Below are positions 22,085-33,801 of a DNA stretch of 64,000 nucleotides, in pieces (the first letter of the stretch is position 1; each line of letters opens with the position of its first letter). Source of the DNA: Elephas maximus indicus (Eukaryota; Chordata; Mammalia; Proboscidea; Elephantidae); assembly GCF_024166365.1 (NCBI RefSeq), contig NC_064832.1, forward strand, positions 46,590,249 to 46,654,248, in the 5' to 3' direction. A model generated the notes under the pieces. It saw only the letters and a list, made by a program, of their open reading frames with translations, ran no database searches and was not told the origin of the DNA. The position numbers were made by a program, and so were the translations under genes.

Positions 22085-22570
22085 TCCAGTTTCTTTGTGG
22101 TGAGCAGATGGGCCCCCAAAAAGGTCCACATGCTAATCTCTGGAATCTGTGAATTTGTTACATTACAAGAAAAAAGGACTTTGCAGATATAATTAAGGCT
22201 ACAGGCTTCAATGTAGCGAGATAGTCCTGGATTGTCTGAGTGGCCCCAGCCTAATAACATAAACCCTTAAAAGCAGAGAACTTTCTCCAGATGGAAGTAA
22301 AAGAGAAAGAAAAGTCAAAGAGATTCAAAGCTTGTGTAGGACTTGAGCTGCCATTGCTGGTTTGAAAATGGTGGAGGCAATGTGATGAAGAATGCAGCCT
22401 TAAGGGGTTGGTCTGACAACCAGCAAGAAAATAGAAACCTCACTCCTAGAGTCACAAAGAACTGAATTTCACCAATGACCATGGTTCTTGGAAGCAGAAC
22501 TTTCTTTGTCTTGTTCTTTATTATACTCCAGGACCTAAAACTGTACATCACATTTGTTAAGTCAGTGAAT
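22085..22570 (+). mobile_element. ERVL (MLT2-type) LTR, diverged
   Basis: GGGCCCCCAAAAAGGTCCAC, 'ctggaatctgtgaatttg', AAAAAGGACTTTGCAGATAT, 'aattaaggctacaggcttc' and 'cttaaaagcagagaacttt' match the start of MLT2-type LTRs, plus strand. No viral genes flank it. Confidence 0.75.
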
Positions 22571-23624
22571 GAATAATATTTCTTCTTTTGTAGGTTGTTC
22601 TATAATATCATTTGTCCAGTTTTTTTTTTTTTCCCCTTTAGGGATGATCTCATTTTTCTTGTTGATCTGTAAGAGCTATAAGTTCATTATTACCTTTGTA
22701 GTATTGATAGGATAAGAAATTTAGAGTAGAGCTCTACACTTCAGGAGAGAATGGCATCGAATTGAGTGAATTGAAATAAAAGCAATTAATTCAGCAAGGT
22801 CAAGAAGAAAAGTGTATTGTCCAGAAAATCTTATGAGAAATGAAATAAACAGATGAAAATCGTGCATTACTCTTGTGCAGGAGTGGAGAGAACTAAGAAA
22901 GTAGAAGTACTTTGAGTAGAGTAAGGCTTTATTAAAGACCAAAATCCATCTGCATTACCCGTGGCTCCCCTAGCACTGGGGACACCCAACTTATGAAAAT
23001 AACATTTTAAGGCACAAATGTAAATGAAGTAGTTAGTAATTAGAAGCAAGATAAAGCCTAGATAATTTCATCTTGAGGGAGGTCCACGGAGGGGATAGAA
23101 TAAGTTTGTACAATAAAAGAAGTCATAACGGGAAGAATCTGTGTTATTTATAAAAAGGCTTAAATTGAGATCAAATGCTAAAGAGCTTCTGGGCTTCTAT
23201 AGAACTGTCATCTCTTCCAATGGTTTAGCCACAATGAGGTGCCTACAAGTCAAGCCTCTGCAGGGAAGCTGATACTGGGGATTTAAGATTTCAGATACTT
23301 CCTTCAATCTGGTCTCATGTCAACTGTATCTATAAATCACTCTTAATTATTCAAATATACCATCATTACTCTTTCCATCAATGATGTAAAAATTTCCGTT
23401 TCTTTTATTACATTTAGAAGGCAAAAGAAGAGTGGGTAGCAACTACTCAGTGCACCAACTCAATTTGAAACGAGGGCAAGATTTGAGACTGCTTAATTTT
23501 AAGTAGTTAAAAATAACTTTCCTTTGATGTATGCACACTTTGAAATCAAGTACTTATGTTTCCTTTCTTAAATGTTTCCATTTTTAACCCTAAGTCACTT
23601 GGGGTGATGCCCTATGCTTCACAA
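22571..23624. other. Upstream DNA, no gene seen
   Basis: Contains a T-run near 22620. No coding signal; short frames on the minus strand lack recognisable content. Confidence 0.4.
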
Positions 23625-23815
23625 AGTTGTCCACATTCTTCTAATCTGAAGTCCATGGATCAAGAGGGGTCCCATAGGTTGGTTTCTTCTTGAACATCGC
23701 CTGGAAAAGTATGCTGAATTTTTAAATGTATGTCTTTATGTGCAAATATATCGGAAAGAGGCTCAATAGCACTCAGCAGGTTCTTGAAAGAATCCATGGC
23801 ACAAGAGCCTAATTA
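23625..23815. mobile_element. hAT (MER5-like) DNA transposon relic
   Basis: GAAGTCCATGGATCAAGAGG near 23650 and AAAGAATCCATGGCACAAGA near 23786 recall the ends of MER5-type hAT elements. A diverged relative lies at 24400-24790. Confidence 0.5.
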
Positions 23816-24481
23816 CTACTTTTAGAATGTTGTTAATTTATGTATGTTGAAATAAGGGAGCCATATAACAAATGTTTAAATCCTCACTATTTTTATGCCC
23901 TTTTCTGACTGCTCTTCCCTGTTCCTATCAGCAGTGCCCTTTACCTCTAACTAGACAGAATTACATGTCAATCTTTCACTATGGAGAGTGAGAAAGGCCT
24001 CGATTTCTTAAAGTACTTGTTACTGCTGAACTTGAATAGTGAACTGAAAAGGCTCGATCCTGGGCAAACTTTTCTTCCCCACTGGTTGTAACCTTCACTT
24101 GTATCACAGTAGTTGTAATCTATAAAGTTTCCCATCACAAATGAAGCTTCTGGTCATAGGTATAGGAAGCCTTTTCCTTTAAGAAATAGATGTTTCAGTT
24201 ATTAACCCGTATCTCATATAGTGAAATGCGTTTACACAAATTCATCTCACTTCTCTTACAATCTTAATATTAGCAGAGAAAAGCTGGTTTTTGGTAACAG
24301 TTCAAAATATGATCACTTTAATATTTGCACAAAATGCCTGTGCTAATCATATATTTTAGATTTGTGTAAACTGAATTTATAGATCACTGCCCAATGAATC
24401 AGAAAGGTGTTCTCTAGCATTTAACGGGTTCTTGAAAGGATCCTTTTCACAAAAGAGTTTAATTACCACTGTTCTTTTTGG

Positions 24482-24668
24482 GGGCCGGGTTAAGGGCTCG
24501 GTTGCTAAGCAAAAGATCAGTAGTTTGAACCCACCAGCCACTGCGTAGAAGAAAGATGCTGGCAGTCTGCTTCCGTAAAGATTACATCCATGGAACCCCT
24601 ATGGGGCAGTTCTACTCTGTCCTACAGGGTTGCTGTGAGTTGGAATGGACTCAACAGCAATGGATTCT
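24482..24668 (+). repeat. AfroSINE, long form, head damaged
   Basis: Starts GGGCCGGGTTAAGGGCTCGG, lacking the usual CCCTGGTGGTGCAGTG, then CAGTCTGCTTCCGTAAAGAT and GGGTTGCTGTGAGTTGGAAT. Short flanking repeat TTCTTT on both sides. Sits inside a copy of a sequence present without the insert at 23780-23920. Confidence 0.9.
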
Positions 24669-27600
24669 TTATTGATATACTTTCAGAATATGGCTAATTT
24701 ATATTTATAAAATGGCTGATCATTGTAATAAGTTTTAAATCCTTCCTCCTTTTTGTGACTTCCCTACTTTGATCACATCATTCAGAAAGGGAGGAAATAG
24801 ATCATCCCAAATCATCTAATTATCACGGCAAATATGTTTCTGAGTTTAATCTGTGTTTTTCTGATAAGAGGTGGCCAATATTCAAATAAGCACTCAAGAA
24901 TCCAAATTATTTTTGTTAAATAAAGTATATATAGTGATCACATATCAAAAAAACATATACAATAACCACTTTTGATAAGAAATAGATACCTCACTCATTT
25001 ATTACCTAAGTTGGACATAAGTCCTTCAGTGTTTAATTAAAATATTGTAAGTCATTATATTTTTATTTTAGTGTTGGCAATTTGTAGATGACCATGGCTT
25101 TTTCTGTATGTTTTCCCTTCCTCTTTTCCAGAAACAGGTGATACTGACTCAGAAAGCCGTGCTCCCTCGTTATGAATCTGAATTTAGAAAAACTTAGATT
25201 TCAGTAGCTCTAAAAATCAATCAATCCACAAGGATTTTTAAAGATGTTTATTTCTAGGGGCTGCTTTTATTTAACTTTTAATGTGCTTTCAAAAACATCA
25301 CTCCGGTAAGACCAGAAATTATTTTTGAGGTTTGTACTTGTTTGTGTATGTTTGGGGTGTGTGTGCATGGGGGGGCCTAAACAAAGGTGCTTTGCGTAAA
25401 ACAAAACAGTGCTATTTTGAGGGTGAGAGACAATAGCTGTTTAATAGCTCTTGGCTTTCAATTGAGCTGCTCAGAATTTTTAAAAGATAAGAGAAAATAA
25501 TATGCTTAACTCACTGAAAAGAGGAATTTACATAAGCAGAACATAATTATCCAAGTAAGACCTTGTCACTGAGACTTGGGAGGGTTAATGATTACGATGA
25601 TAATTAAAATGCAGAGGATTTGTAAAGCACTTATTTGCTTTCTGAAGAGCTCAGTGTAGTGCCTGTATATTCTTATTGATCTCTGTAAGACAGATACATA
25701 ATGGGCTGTTTAATACCTCAGAATAATGGAAAGAAATGTGTGACCTGTTATAACCATAAGTGATTATAAGTTTTTGGTATTTGCTTCACCTGAAAGGCAG
25801 GACCTCCAGTGACACAGCTTTTTGAAACATCTTTTCAGGTCATCATTGCAAAACTGACTCTGAGGAAAGAGTGCCACCTACTGAATCACATTTCCCGGGT
25901 TCCCTCCAAGGGCTGGTCTTCCAGGTTTCGAATTGTCTTAACATGCTTAACTCTAAGAAATAATGGTATTGCTGTACCATGCATGAATAATTGTATTTTT
26001 TTTTCCATCCAGCCCCAGCCACTTTATTTTAACAATACAGTAATCGTATCTATAAATGAACTATTTTATTCATAAACATTTGGTTTGAAAATTAATATAG
26101 AGATTGAAAATAATAATAATCTTATAAAGAGAAGTTTCGAAGTAAATGCCTAAAAAAAGCATCTCTTTATTGTGGAAATGACCAGAAGGGGGAGCTAGCA
26201 TGTAACTTCTTAGGAGGTAGGAAAGTTGGGGTTGCACAATTAATTGAACCCCTTTATTGCTGGCTAAGTCAGGAGAGGATTTATTCAAATAGGTCATTTG
26301 AAATTTATCAAGATCGAGATAATTTGTCTCAGAATTACAATTTTCACTGAAAAACAAAGCAATACAACACCCCATTTAAGTAACCAATATATCACATTAT
26401 AACAGCTATCTGATTTGATCAGATAATTCCTGTTTTTATATGGTCTCTCTCATATATGGCTGCTCTCTCAAGTCTATCTTTACACTAAAAAAGCCAAACA
26501 CAATTTCCTTAAACCCCTCTAAATAACCTCCAGTTTTAAAACTTAAAAAAATCCTAAATTAGATTTGAAATTTAAGTCTCAGTACTTCAGAATATGTGTC
26601 CTGATGTGTCACTGTTCCAGAGTTAATTGTCATTGACTAACTCATCAGTATTTCCTTGTGACTTACAGACTTCATAATGTATGTAAAATACATAGAAATC
26701 AGTTGTGGATTTGGGTCAATTATTGTGTGAATTATAAATTAATTCCTTACAGATATGACTTGTATATTTATATACATGTAATTGTAGGGTTAATTAGTCT
26801 TATTTCCTTTTGACTGTTCTTTGGGAACACACTTCCTATACTAGGGAAGGTTGTACATACATAAGTATATATGTATATGTCATAAACATATAGGTATTAT
26901 ATTAAAAAAATAAAGATACGATTTCCTGATCTAATCTGTATATTTTTTCTAATAGTAAGATTTAATGATTTTTAGTATAAATTATGAAAATCTTGATATT
27001 AAATCTAAAATACTGTTTCTTTATAGAGATGTTTTATACTTTTTCTTACTTTGTTATGTAAGAATTAAATTGACCCCCCCAAAAATTAAAATTCTAAAGC
27101 ATTCCTCCTGAAATTTAAAGATTACATTTAATTCCATTTCTTTATTTTAATTATTATTTATCACTCAAGAGAAAGACATTTTAGTGACTGTCTTGTTGCT
27201 CGTATTAATTTCTCATCTGTTAAAAGGTAAACCTTTTTAAAAAGTCAGCAAACAGCCAGTGGCTGCGTATGAGAGCTGATCACAAATATCTCTAAAAGAA
27301 CAGGAAAACTAAGAGAACAAGACTAGAGGAAATGAAATGCTATCATTCATTTGAAAACTTAAATGTGATATAATGGAAACCTGATAATTATGATAGCTAA
27401 AATAATTTAGCTATTAAATTTATTTTTGAAAGTAGTCTGTGAATAAATAGAAATACATGAATGCAGATAGTTAAATAATGGTAAAAATGATGGAGAAGGC
27501 AAAAGTAGAGAAAAAATATTTTCATAATCACTGACAGTGTTGAAAACATCAGCATCAAAAAAAAAAATTCTGGAAACTGTATTTTACTGAACTCAAGAAC

Positions 27601-30600
27601 ACAGCAACCAGGACAAGTTCTTGAAGAATGTTTTAACTGCTGCTCTTATGACTACGTACATAAATATTCAGAACTAAAGCAATCTGTAAATACATATTTT
27701 AAAGAGTTTCTCTGAGGCAAAATTAAATGACTTAAATAACATAAAATATTCCATAAGAAAGCACCTTTGACATTATTCCTTAGTAAAAATGCTATTATTA
27801 ATTCAATTATTGAAAAATGTAGAAGTATTAATCAGTCTTTCTTGATCTATAAAATATAGACCTTAACACTTTTCTGGCTGAAGCCATTCAACATAACAAA
27901 CAGTTTACCTGTAAAACTCATCTAAACAAATATAATATCTTAAAAATTAAAAATATTACATTCATATAAATCTGTCTAAATATCATTTGCCAATGAATAT
28001 GTATGCATATATATTTTGATTAATTCACAGAATAATCTTCTAGATATTCGATATATGCATGTAAAAAGGAATATAATTTCAGTTTAAACTTGAGACTATC
28101 ATTGGTAATTATCAGCAACGATTATCATTCAGCCTATTGCAGATTCGATAGATCCTTAGTTATGTGCAACACTACAGCCTTCTGGATTCCTCAACCTGAT
28201 GTCCTGTGTCCATTGTCTTCTATGGTATAAAAACCAATAGGATTTTTTAATTGTTTAGTCACATTTATGCTGTGCATTTTTTTTTCATTGAGTTCCATAT
28301 TTTTAGCCTAGGTAAAAAAGACATCTTTCAATTAACTATATATCATAAATGGAAGAAAAAACATTAATCTTATAATGTAATTAAACATTAAGAGTGATTG
28401 TACTTTTAAAATTTTACCTGGTTAAAGGGAAGCCAAACAATTGGAGCTATCAGTTGATTCTGTTACCTTAAAAAAAAAAATAAAATAGGAATGACACATG
28501 TAAATAAGAAAGTAATTATTTTAGGTACGTGTCAGTCTTTGACAACAGAGCTCAATATTACAAATAAATAAAAGGTAAATATGATATAAATACAGTTCTC
28601 TTTTGCTCTCTGTCTTGACACCCTGGGGTATTTACCACACGCACAGTAATTCCTTTTGCATACACTAGGGGGAGATATAACATAGTTCCTTGTAGGGGTG
28701 GAGGGCATGTATATGTCTGAGTATGACTTCACAAAAATGTCACTTCTTAGACACTCTGTGCTTCTCATACTCCCTACTTTGCATAACAGCACATCTAGTT
28801 AAAATAATAACCCATACTTCCCTCTCCTTGCAATTCCTTTTATTCCCTTGTTTGTGCCTTTTTAAATATCTTTGCCATTTATATTTTAAAATCTTATTCA
28901 AAATATTAAATAACATAATTGCAGGTAAGAAAAAAATGACACACTGAAACAGTTCAGATTCATTTCCATTGTGCTTCCTTTCCTTATTGGGACAGTAAAT
29001 TGTCCACCTGAGAGAAATGATGGACTGTCCTGCTTTTTCCATCTCTATACAAAGTGCATCACATGGGCCTTGTGATTGGCTGTTTTAAGAGTGTTAGTGT
29101 TATGCTTTCTAAAAAGTTGCATAGTAAACTTATTAAGTCAACCATGGTTCAATCACATTTTTACATATTGATCAATTCTTCATGATGCAAAGATAGGCTA
29201 AAATGAAATACAATAATAATTTCCAGTTGCTGTAAATAGACAAATAAAATAAAACAAGTACAGGAAACGGTGGGGGAATATATCCTTTATATATACACTT
29301 CATGCAGATCAGGATATTTTATGACTTTCCTTGAAATAGTATGTAATGCAGAAAAGCCACGGATTTGTCATTTTTTAAAAGTAATGATTTATAAATGAAT
29401 GTATACTCACTACTCTTTATTTAGATTAGTTGCTGCTTTTTAAAGATTCAAAACCTTGGCTACCAAGGGGCACTAACCCCATAGAATGGAAAGCTGAGAT
29501 TTCACAAGGCATCATGGCTAGGCTCCACTCAGTAAAACAACCCTGGTTTCTACAAAGCTCAAGCTCTCTGCTTAGCAATGGGATCAGTATATGCATGACA
29601 AACTACCTATTTAGAAAATTCAAAGATGTTTTAGGATTTGAAGGTCTGGCTGTAAAACACTCCTCTTTGAATTTTTGGACTGTTAAAGAGAAACTTTTAA
29701 AGGAGTGGCAAATTTTGGATTGGATCCAGGTCAGGCTGCAAATTCAGACTATAGGTTATCTCATTGAATCCTCTGGGAAAGAAACAGCTCCTTTCCTTGA
29801 ATCTTTAAGCAATTAACCCAACGACAATCTTCAGAACTTTCTTGTAATTGGTCTGGATTTGATTTTCTTTGAATCTTGAATGATTCATGTTACAGACTTA
29901 TAAGTTAGTCATTCACAATTTATAAATGGCAGCTTAACTTCAGTATTTATGAATTGTGATCAATACTCTAGCAATCAAAACACTCACCTTTTCTATTTCA
30001 ATACTTCAATTTTCTTTTTTGTTCTTAACTCTTTCCCAGCATGGCTGGATCAGGAGCAAACCAGTCCAGTGTTGTAGATGTTTGTGAGACTTTTTTGAGA
30101 AGAAGGAATCCCTGAGATTAGAATCTGAAGTTGAAGAAATAAATGCATCAGGAGTCTGTGTGTGTGGGTGGGTGGGTGTGAGTGATAGAGAGAAAGAGAC
30201 GGTGTTTCAAAACACGAATGCATTACCACCATGGATAAGCCAGAATTACCACTGATCTCCTTTAGGTTTTATGGTTCCTCTTCTGCGCAAAGGAGCTTTA
30301 GCCAAATGTGGTTATCAATGGTTGTTTGGTCTTGAGATAAAATTCAAATGCCGTGTGAAATTTTAGTAACAACTAAAGAGGCAGAACAAACCACCCAAAC
30401 TGTATTTTTGATGGATGTACGCTGAGATGGGGTTTCTGAAAAGAGCAGACCCCTGAGCATTATTTAGCCAGGTTTGAGTTTTGACAAGCTACAAAGCTTG
30501 TACTGACCGTGAGCGTTTCTTCTTAAAAGAGAGGAGCTTTTCCTCTAGGAAGACACGGCCTCTCTTTCACCGAGCTTTAGCTTTTCTTCTGAAACACTTT

Positions 30601-30929
30601 CATAATCAAGTGACTTTCCTTGTACGGATGCCTGGGGACAGCTGACTTCTCTCCAAGGATGAAGAAAGTTACATATTGATTGCTGTGGTTCACGGCGTGT
30701 TTGCACCATCGCGGACAGAAGCAGGGGCGCGCGCGTTTTCACATCCATGCATTCACTCATTCACCAAAATACACATCACACCCTGCGAAACACACATACA
30801 CACATTTGCACCTCTTTCAGACGGGTCCACGAGAAGCCAGGCGGTCTGCACCTTTCTTGGCATGGGTATGTGTACGGTAACGCCGTCTGGGTGGTTCCTA
30901 TTAGGCCTGCGTGTGTGTGTGCGTGTGTG

Positions 30930-30960
<31 letters not shown>

Positions 30961-31100
30961 ACAGAAACCCATCAGAAAGACCACAGCTATCTTATTCTGT
31001 AAGCACCCTGCGATTCCCGTTCCTGTGTATAAAAAATTAAATCGCTGTCAAACTTTTTTTTTTTTTTTTAATTCTCTCCTTTCCGAGGGAAGACGGTGGA
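24669..31100. other. Upstream flank of PCDH17, nearly free of transposons
   Basis: 6.4 kb with no AfroSINE, L1 or LTR recognised; only a faint MIR-like patch near 25590-25720 and short T/A runs. A 128-codon open frame at 29430-29816 has no recognisable domain. No gene supported. Candidate regulatory DNA for PCDH17 by position. Confidence 0.5.
30907..30961. repeat. (TG)n microsatellite with CG interruptions
   Basis: Long GT repeat just upstream of the promoter, with GTGC interruptions; a shorter GTGTGGGTGGGTGGGTGT patch lies near 30160. Confidence 0.95.
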
Positions 31101-31229
31101 GTAGGCACTCCTGTTAGTTAAAGGCTCGGGAGACCCTGCGGCGAGGCCGTGGGCAGAGCCGCCACCGCTGAGCGCTCGGCTAGGTAACCAGCGCTCGTCT
31201 CCCAACGAACTGATCTAATCAATGACTCC

Positions 31230-31400
31230 GAGGCGCTGGGGCTCCTGGCCCCACCCCCGCCAGCCTCTTCTCCGCCTCCCATTGGGCACAGGCCGAGGAG
31301 GCAGGGCCTGGCTCTTCGCTGGGATTGGCTGGCAGGGAATCAGTATCAATGTTTAAGCGGCGGCGTGAGGTGAATAGAGTCAGTCAGCTAGAGGCGCTGG
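31230..31400 (+). promoter_or_regulatory. Probable PCDH17 core promoter, TATA-less and CpG-rich
   Basis: Two inverted CCAAT boxes (ATTGG at 31281 and 31324), a GC/CACCC box (CCACCCCCGCC at 31251) and a second GC-box-like CTCCGCCTCCC near 31270 lie in a stretch of raised CpG. No TATA box at a suitable place was seen. The transcription start is inferred to lie near 31370-31450 and is not proven; starts further right, in the 33 kb CpG-rich part, are also possible. Confidence 0.5.
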
Positions 31401-33801
31401 GGAGAGAGCAGGGACAGCAAGCCTGGAGGATGCGGTAGCGGCGGAGCGCGGCTGGGGAGACGCTGCTCCAACTGTTGAATTTTCATCTTTCATTTCCTCC
31501 GCTGTTTTGCTTGAGGAGACGGATTTATTTGCTTTGAAATCAGCACGTCTTTCGCGGACTGTGGGCTGATCCTGACAGACACCAGACTGAGAGAGACCAC
31601 CCGTGACAAAAAGGAGGAAAAAAAAAAAAAGCTTGTCCACAGCAGACTGCACAATTAACTATGCACATCGGGGCTGGACTTTGTGAATAGAGAACACTGA
31701 GAGAAAAATCTTGAACTGTAATGCGGGACTAAGCTGTGAACAGTCACCGGAAACCTACTCATTTTTCCAATACTCTGAAAGATTTTGGGGTGCCTCACGC
31801 CTAACGAAGAGGAAATTAAAAAATATATATATACATAGACCTAGCAAAAGCAGACGCCTTGTTTTCCAGAACCCCCGGCATCCGGCAGAAAGAGGTAGAG
31901 TAAAAGTGCTGCTGGATTCAGCTTCACCTCCCTCCTTCCCTCCCTCCCTTTCTCTCGCTTTTTCTTTTTTCTCCAAAACATGAATCTGTTTTTTCTTTCT
32001 CGAGAGTGAGTCAGAGAAAGCGTTAGGAAGAAGCTGCAACTAATGTCTGTGAAGGGAGGACCAGGAGTGGAGAGTGAATGCGATTCGTTCCTCAGCTTCT
32101 GACTCATCGGGTAGCTCGGAACACCTGCATTTCTGGATGTGTCATTCCCGTATGTCCAGGCGCCTGGAGAACCCAAAATAACGTGTAGACAGACCTGTGC
32201 CCTAGAGCCCCTTGGAAGGAGCTCCCCGAGGTGGGCGCCCCTGGCTGGACCGCCGCGGCCGCAGCTCCTAGCCCCGGCCTCCCCGAGCTGCCCAAGCGAG
32301 ACTGTGCGAGAGCGAGACTGCAGAATGCATCACGCCAAAGCTTGATGTGTATTTCTTTCATCCAGCCCACTCGTCCTACTATTAAAAAAAAAAAAAAACT
32401 AAAGAAAAAAAACACTGCACTTTTTTCCGCTTCAAATATTCCCCACTCTTATTCCTGGCCAAGGTTTTCCTTTCTAGATGAAGAGGACTGGGAAGGCAGG
32501 GCCATTGGCAGGAGATGCTGAATAGAAGGAAAAGGGAGGCACTTGACAGCCCAGCCCTGTGAATGCAGAGACTGTTTCCCTTCTAGCGAGAGACAGGGAG
32601 AGTGTGTGTGCGAGGACTCGGAGGGTGGCTCCCCCTTCTTTTTGATTCCGCCTCCCCCTCCCCCTTCAGATCAGCACGTCCAACCATGAGTTGCCTGTTG
32701 ATTTCTTTTCGCCTGAGAAGCAAAGCAAACTGGAATTAAACTGCAGAGAGAAGTCCTTGCTCGCGGGGGAGAGGATGGGATGGTAGTAGCGGCTACTGGT
32801 TTGGCGTAGGGAAATCACAGATCGTGTGCTCCACGAGCAGGGGCGGAGATCTACGTATATATTTCCCCCCTCCCGATAGACTCACCCCGCAAACGCTGAT
32901 CAGACTGTGGCTTGCTGGATTTCAGGGGAGAGCCTTTTCCGAGGAAGAGAGGGAGGAGCCTGGTGGAGGGAGGAAACTACAAATCGGGACACTAGTTCTT
33001 TGCGCTGCATTTCCTCCCCTCCCTTTGGCTGCTCAGGAGGGAGAGAGACAAATACGCTTGGCTGGGAGATGCAGTCCGCCGCTGCCGCCGCTGCCTCGGC
33101 CAGAAATGCTAGATTAGGTCTCTAAATGCAGCAAAACACTGCGTGAAAACAGCCCAGCCCGCGCAGCGAGGAGACACTGCACAGGGCGCCGGGGAAGCTT
33201 CCAAATCTATCAGCGACTCTGTCTTCGCGGCTCCCGGTCCCCATCAATTTCATCCAGGGAGGCGAGTAACAACTAAGGATTTCACTTTCCGATTTGCCTG
33301 GAGACACACCTCCCCGCTCCCGCCCCCACCCGAAGTGAAGAGTATTCCGGAGGCTGCGGGCGGGACTGGATTTGCAGCGCCCTAGCGGGAGCGAGGAACA
33401 CCTACGGATTCCTTAGCTCATTCTCATCCCTCCCAGACGCGATTTTCTTCTTATCGCCAGCCTCGTCGCTCAAGTTTGCGCCGCCCGAAGTCCGGCGACA
33501 GAGACAAAGCCCCGGGCTAGCCCCCCGCCGCAGGGAGCCGCCGGCTCGCTCCGCGTTCCTGCAGTTCCCCGCGCCCCTGCTTCTCGAACAGTGCGGATGC
33601 TGTAGATCAACAGGTTCGGGAACTTGAGCAGAATCAGGAGAGCCAGCCCGGTGCCGCAGCCGTAGCGCGGAGGGAAGCAAGGACCCACAAGCTCGCGGCT
33701 CGAGTCGCACGCGCGCGCTGCGCCCCGGCCGCAGGCTGGCGCGCACCCACCGGCTCGCCCCTCCAGTCCGGCTGCTTTTGCCCTCACCCCACCGGTCTGG
33801 A
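31400..33801 (+). other. PCDH17: Likely untranslated leader of PCDH17 exon 1
   Basis: About 2.4 kb between the inferred promoter and the ATG. It lacks AfroSINE, L1 or LTR sequence. It contains CT-rich tracts (about 31920-31955), poly(A) runs near 31620 and 32385, and several short upstream open frames such as 33069-33125. There is no long frame joined to the PCDH17 ATG. Extent and any leader intron are unknown without RNA data. Confidence 0.5.

Noticed and set aside
29430-29816. 128-codon frame upstream of PCDH17
   Set aside because: No recognisable domain, no splice or promoter context, AT-rich codon use like the surroundings; chance is the simplest reading. Only conservation as a protein would change this.
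30676-31117. Overlapping plus-strand frames with Cys/Val repeats near the promoter
   Set aside because: They are translations of the (TG)n microsatellite and flanking DNA.
33778-33801. In-frame upstream TTG extension of PCDH17
   Set aside because: It would add MPSPHRSG ahead of a perfect signal peptide; TTG is not a normal mammalian start, and the known protein begins at MYLSICC.
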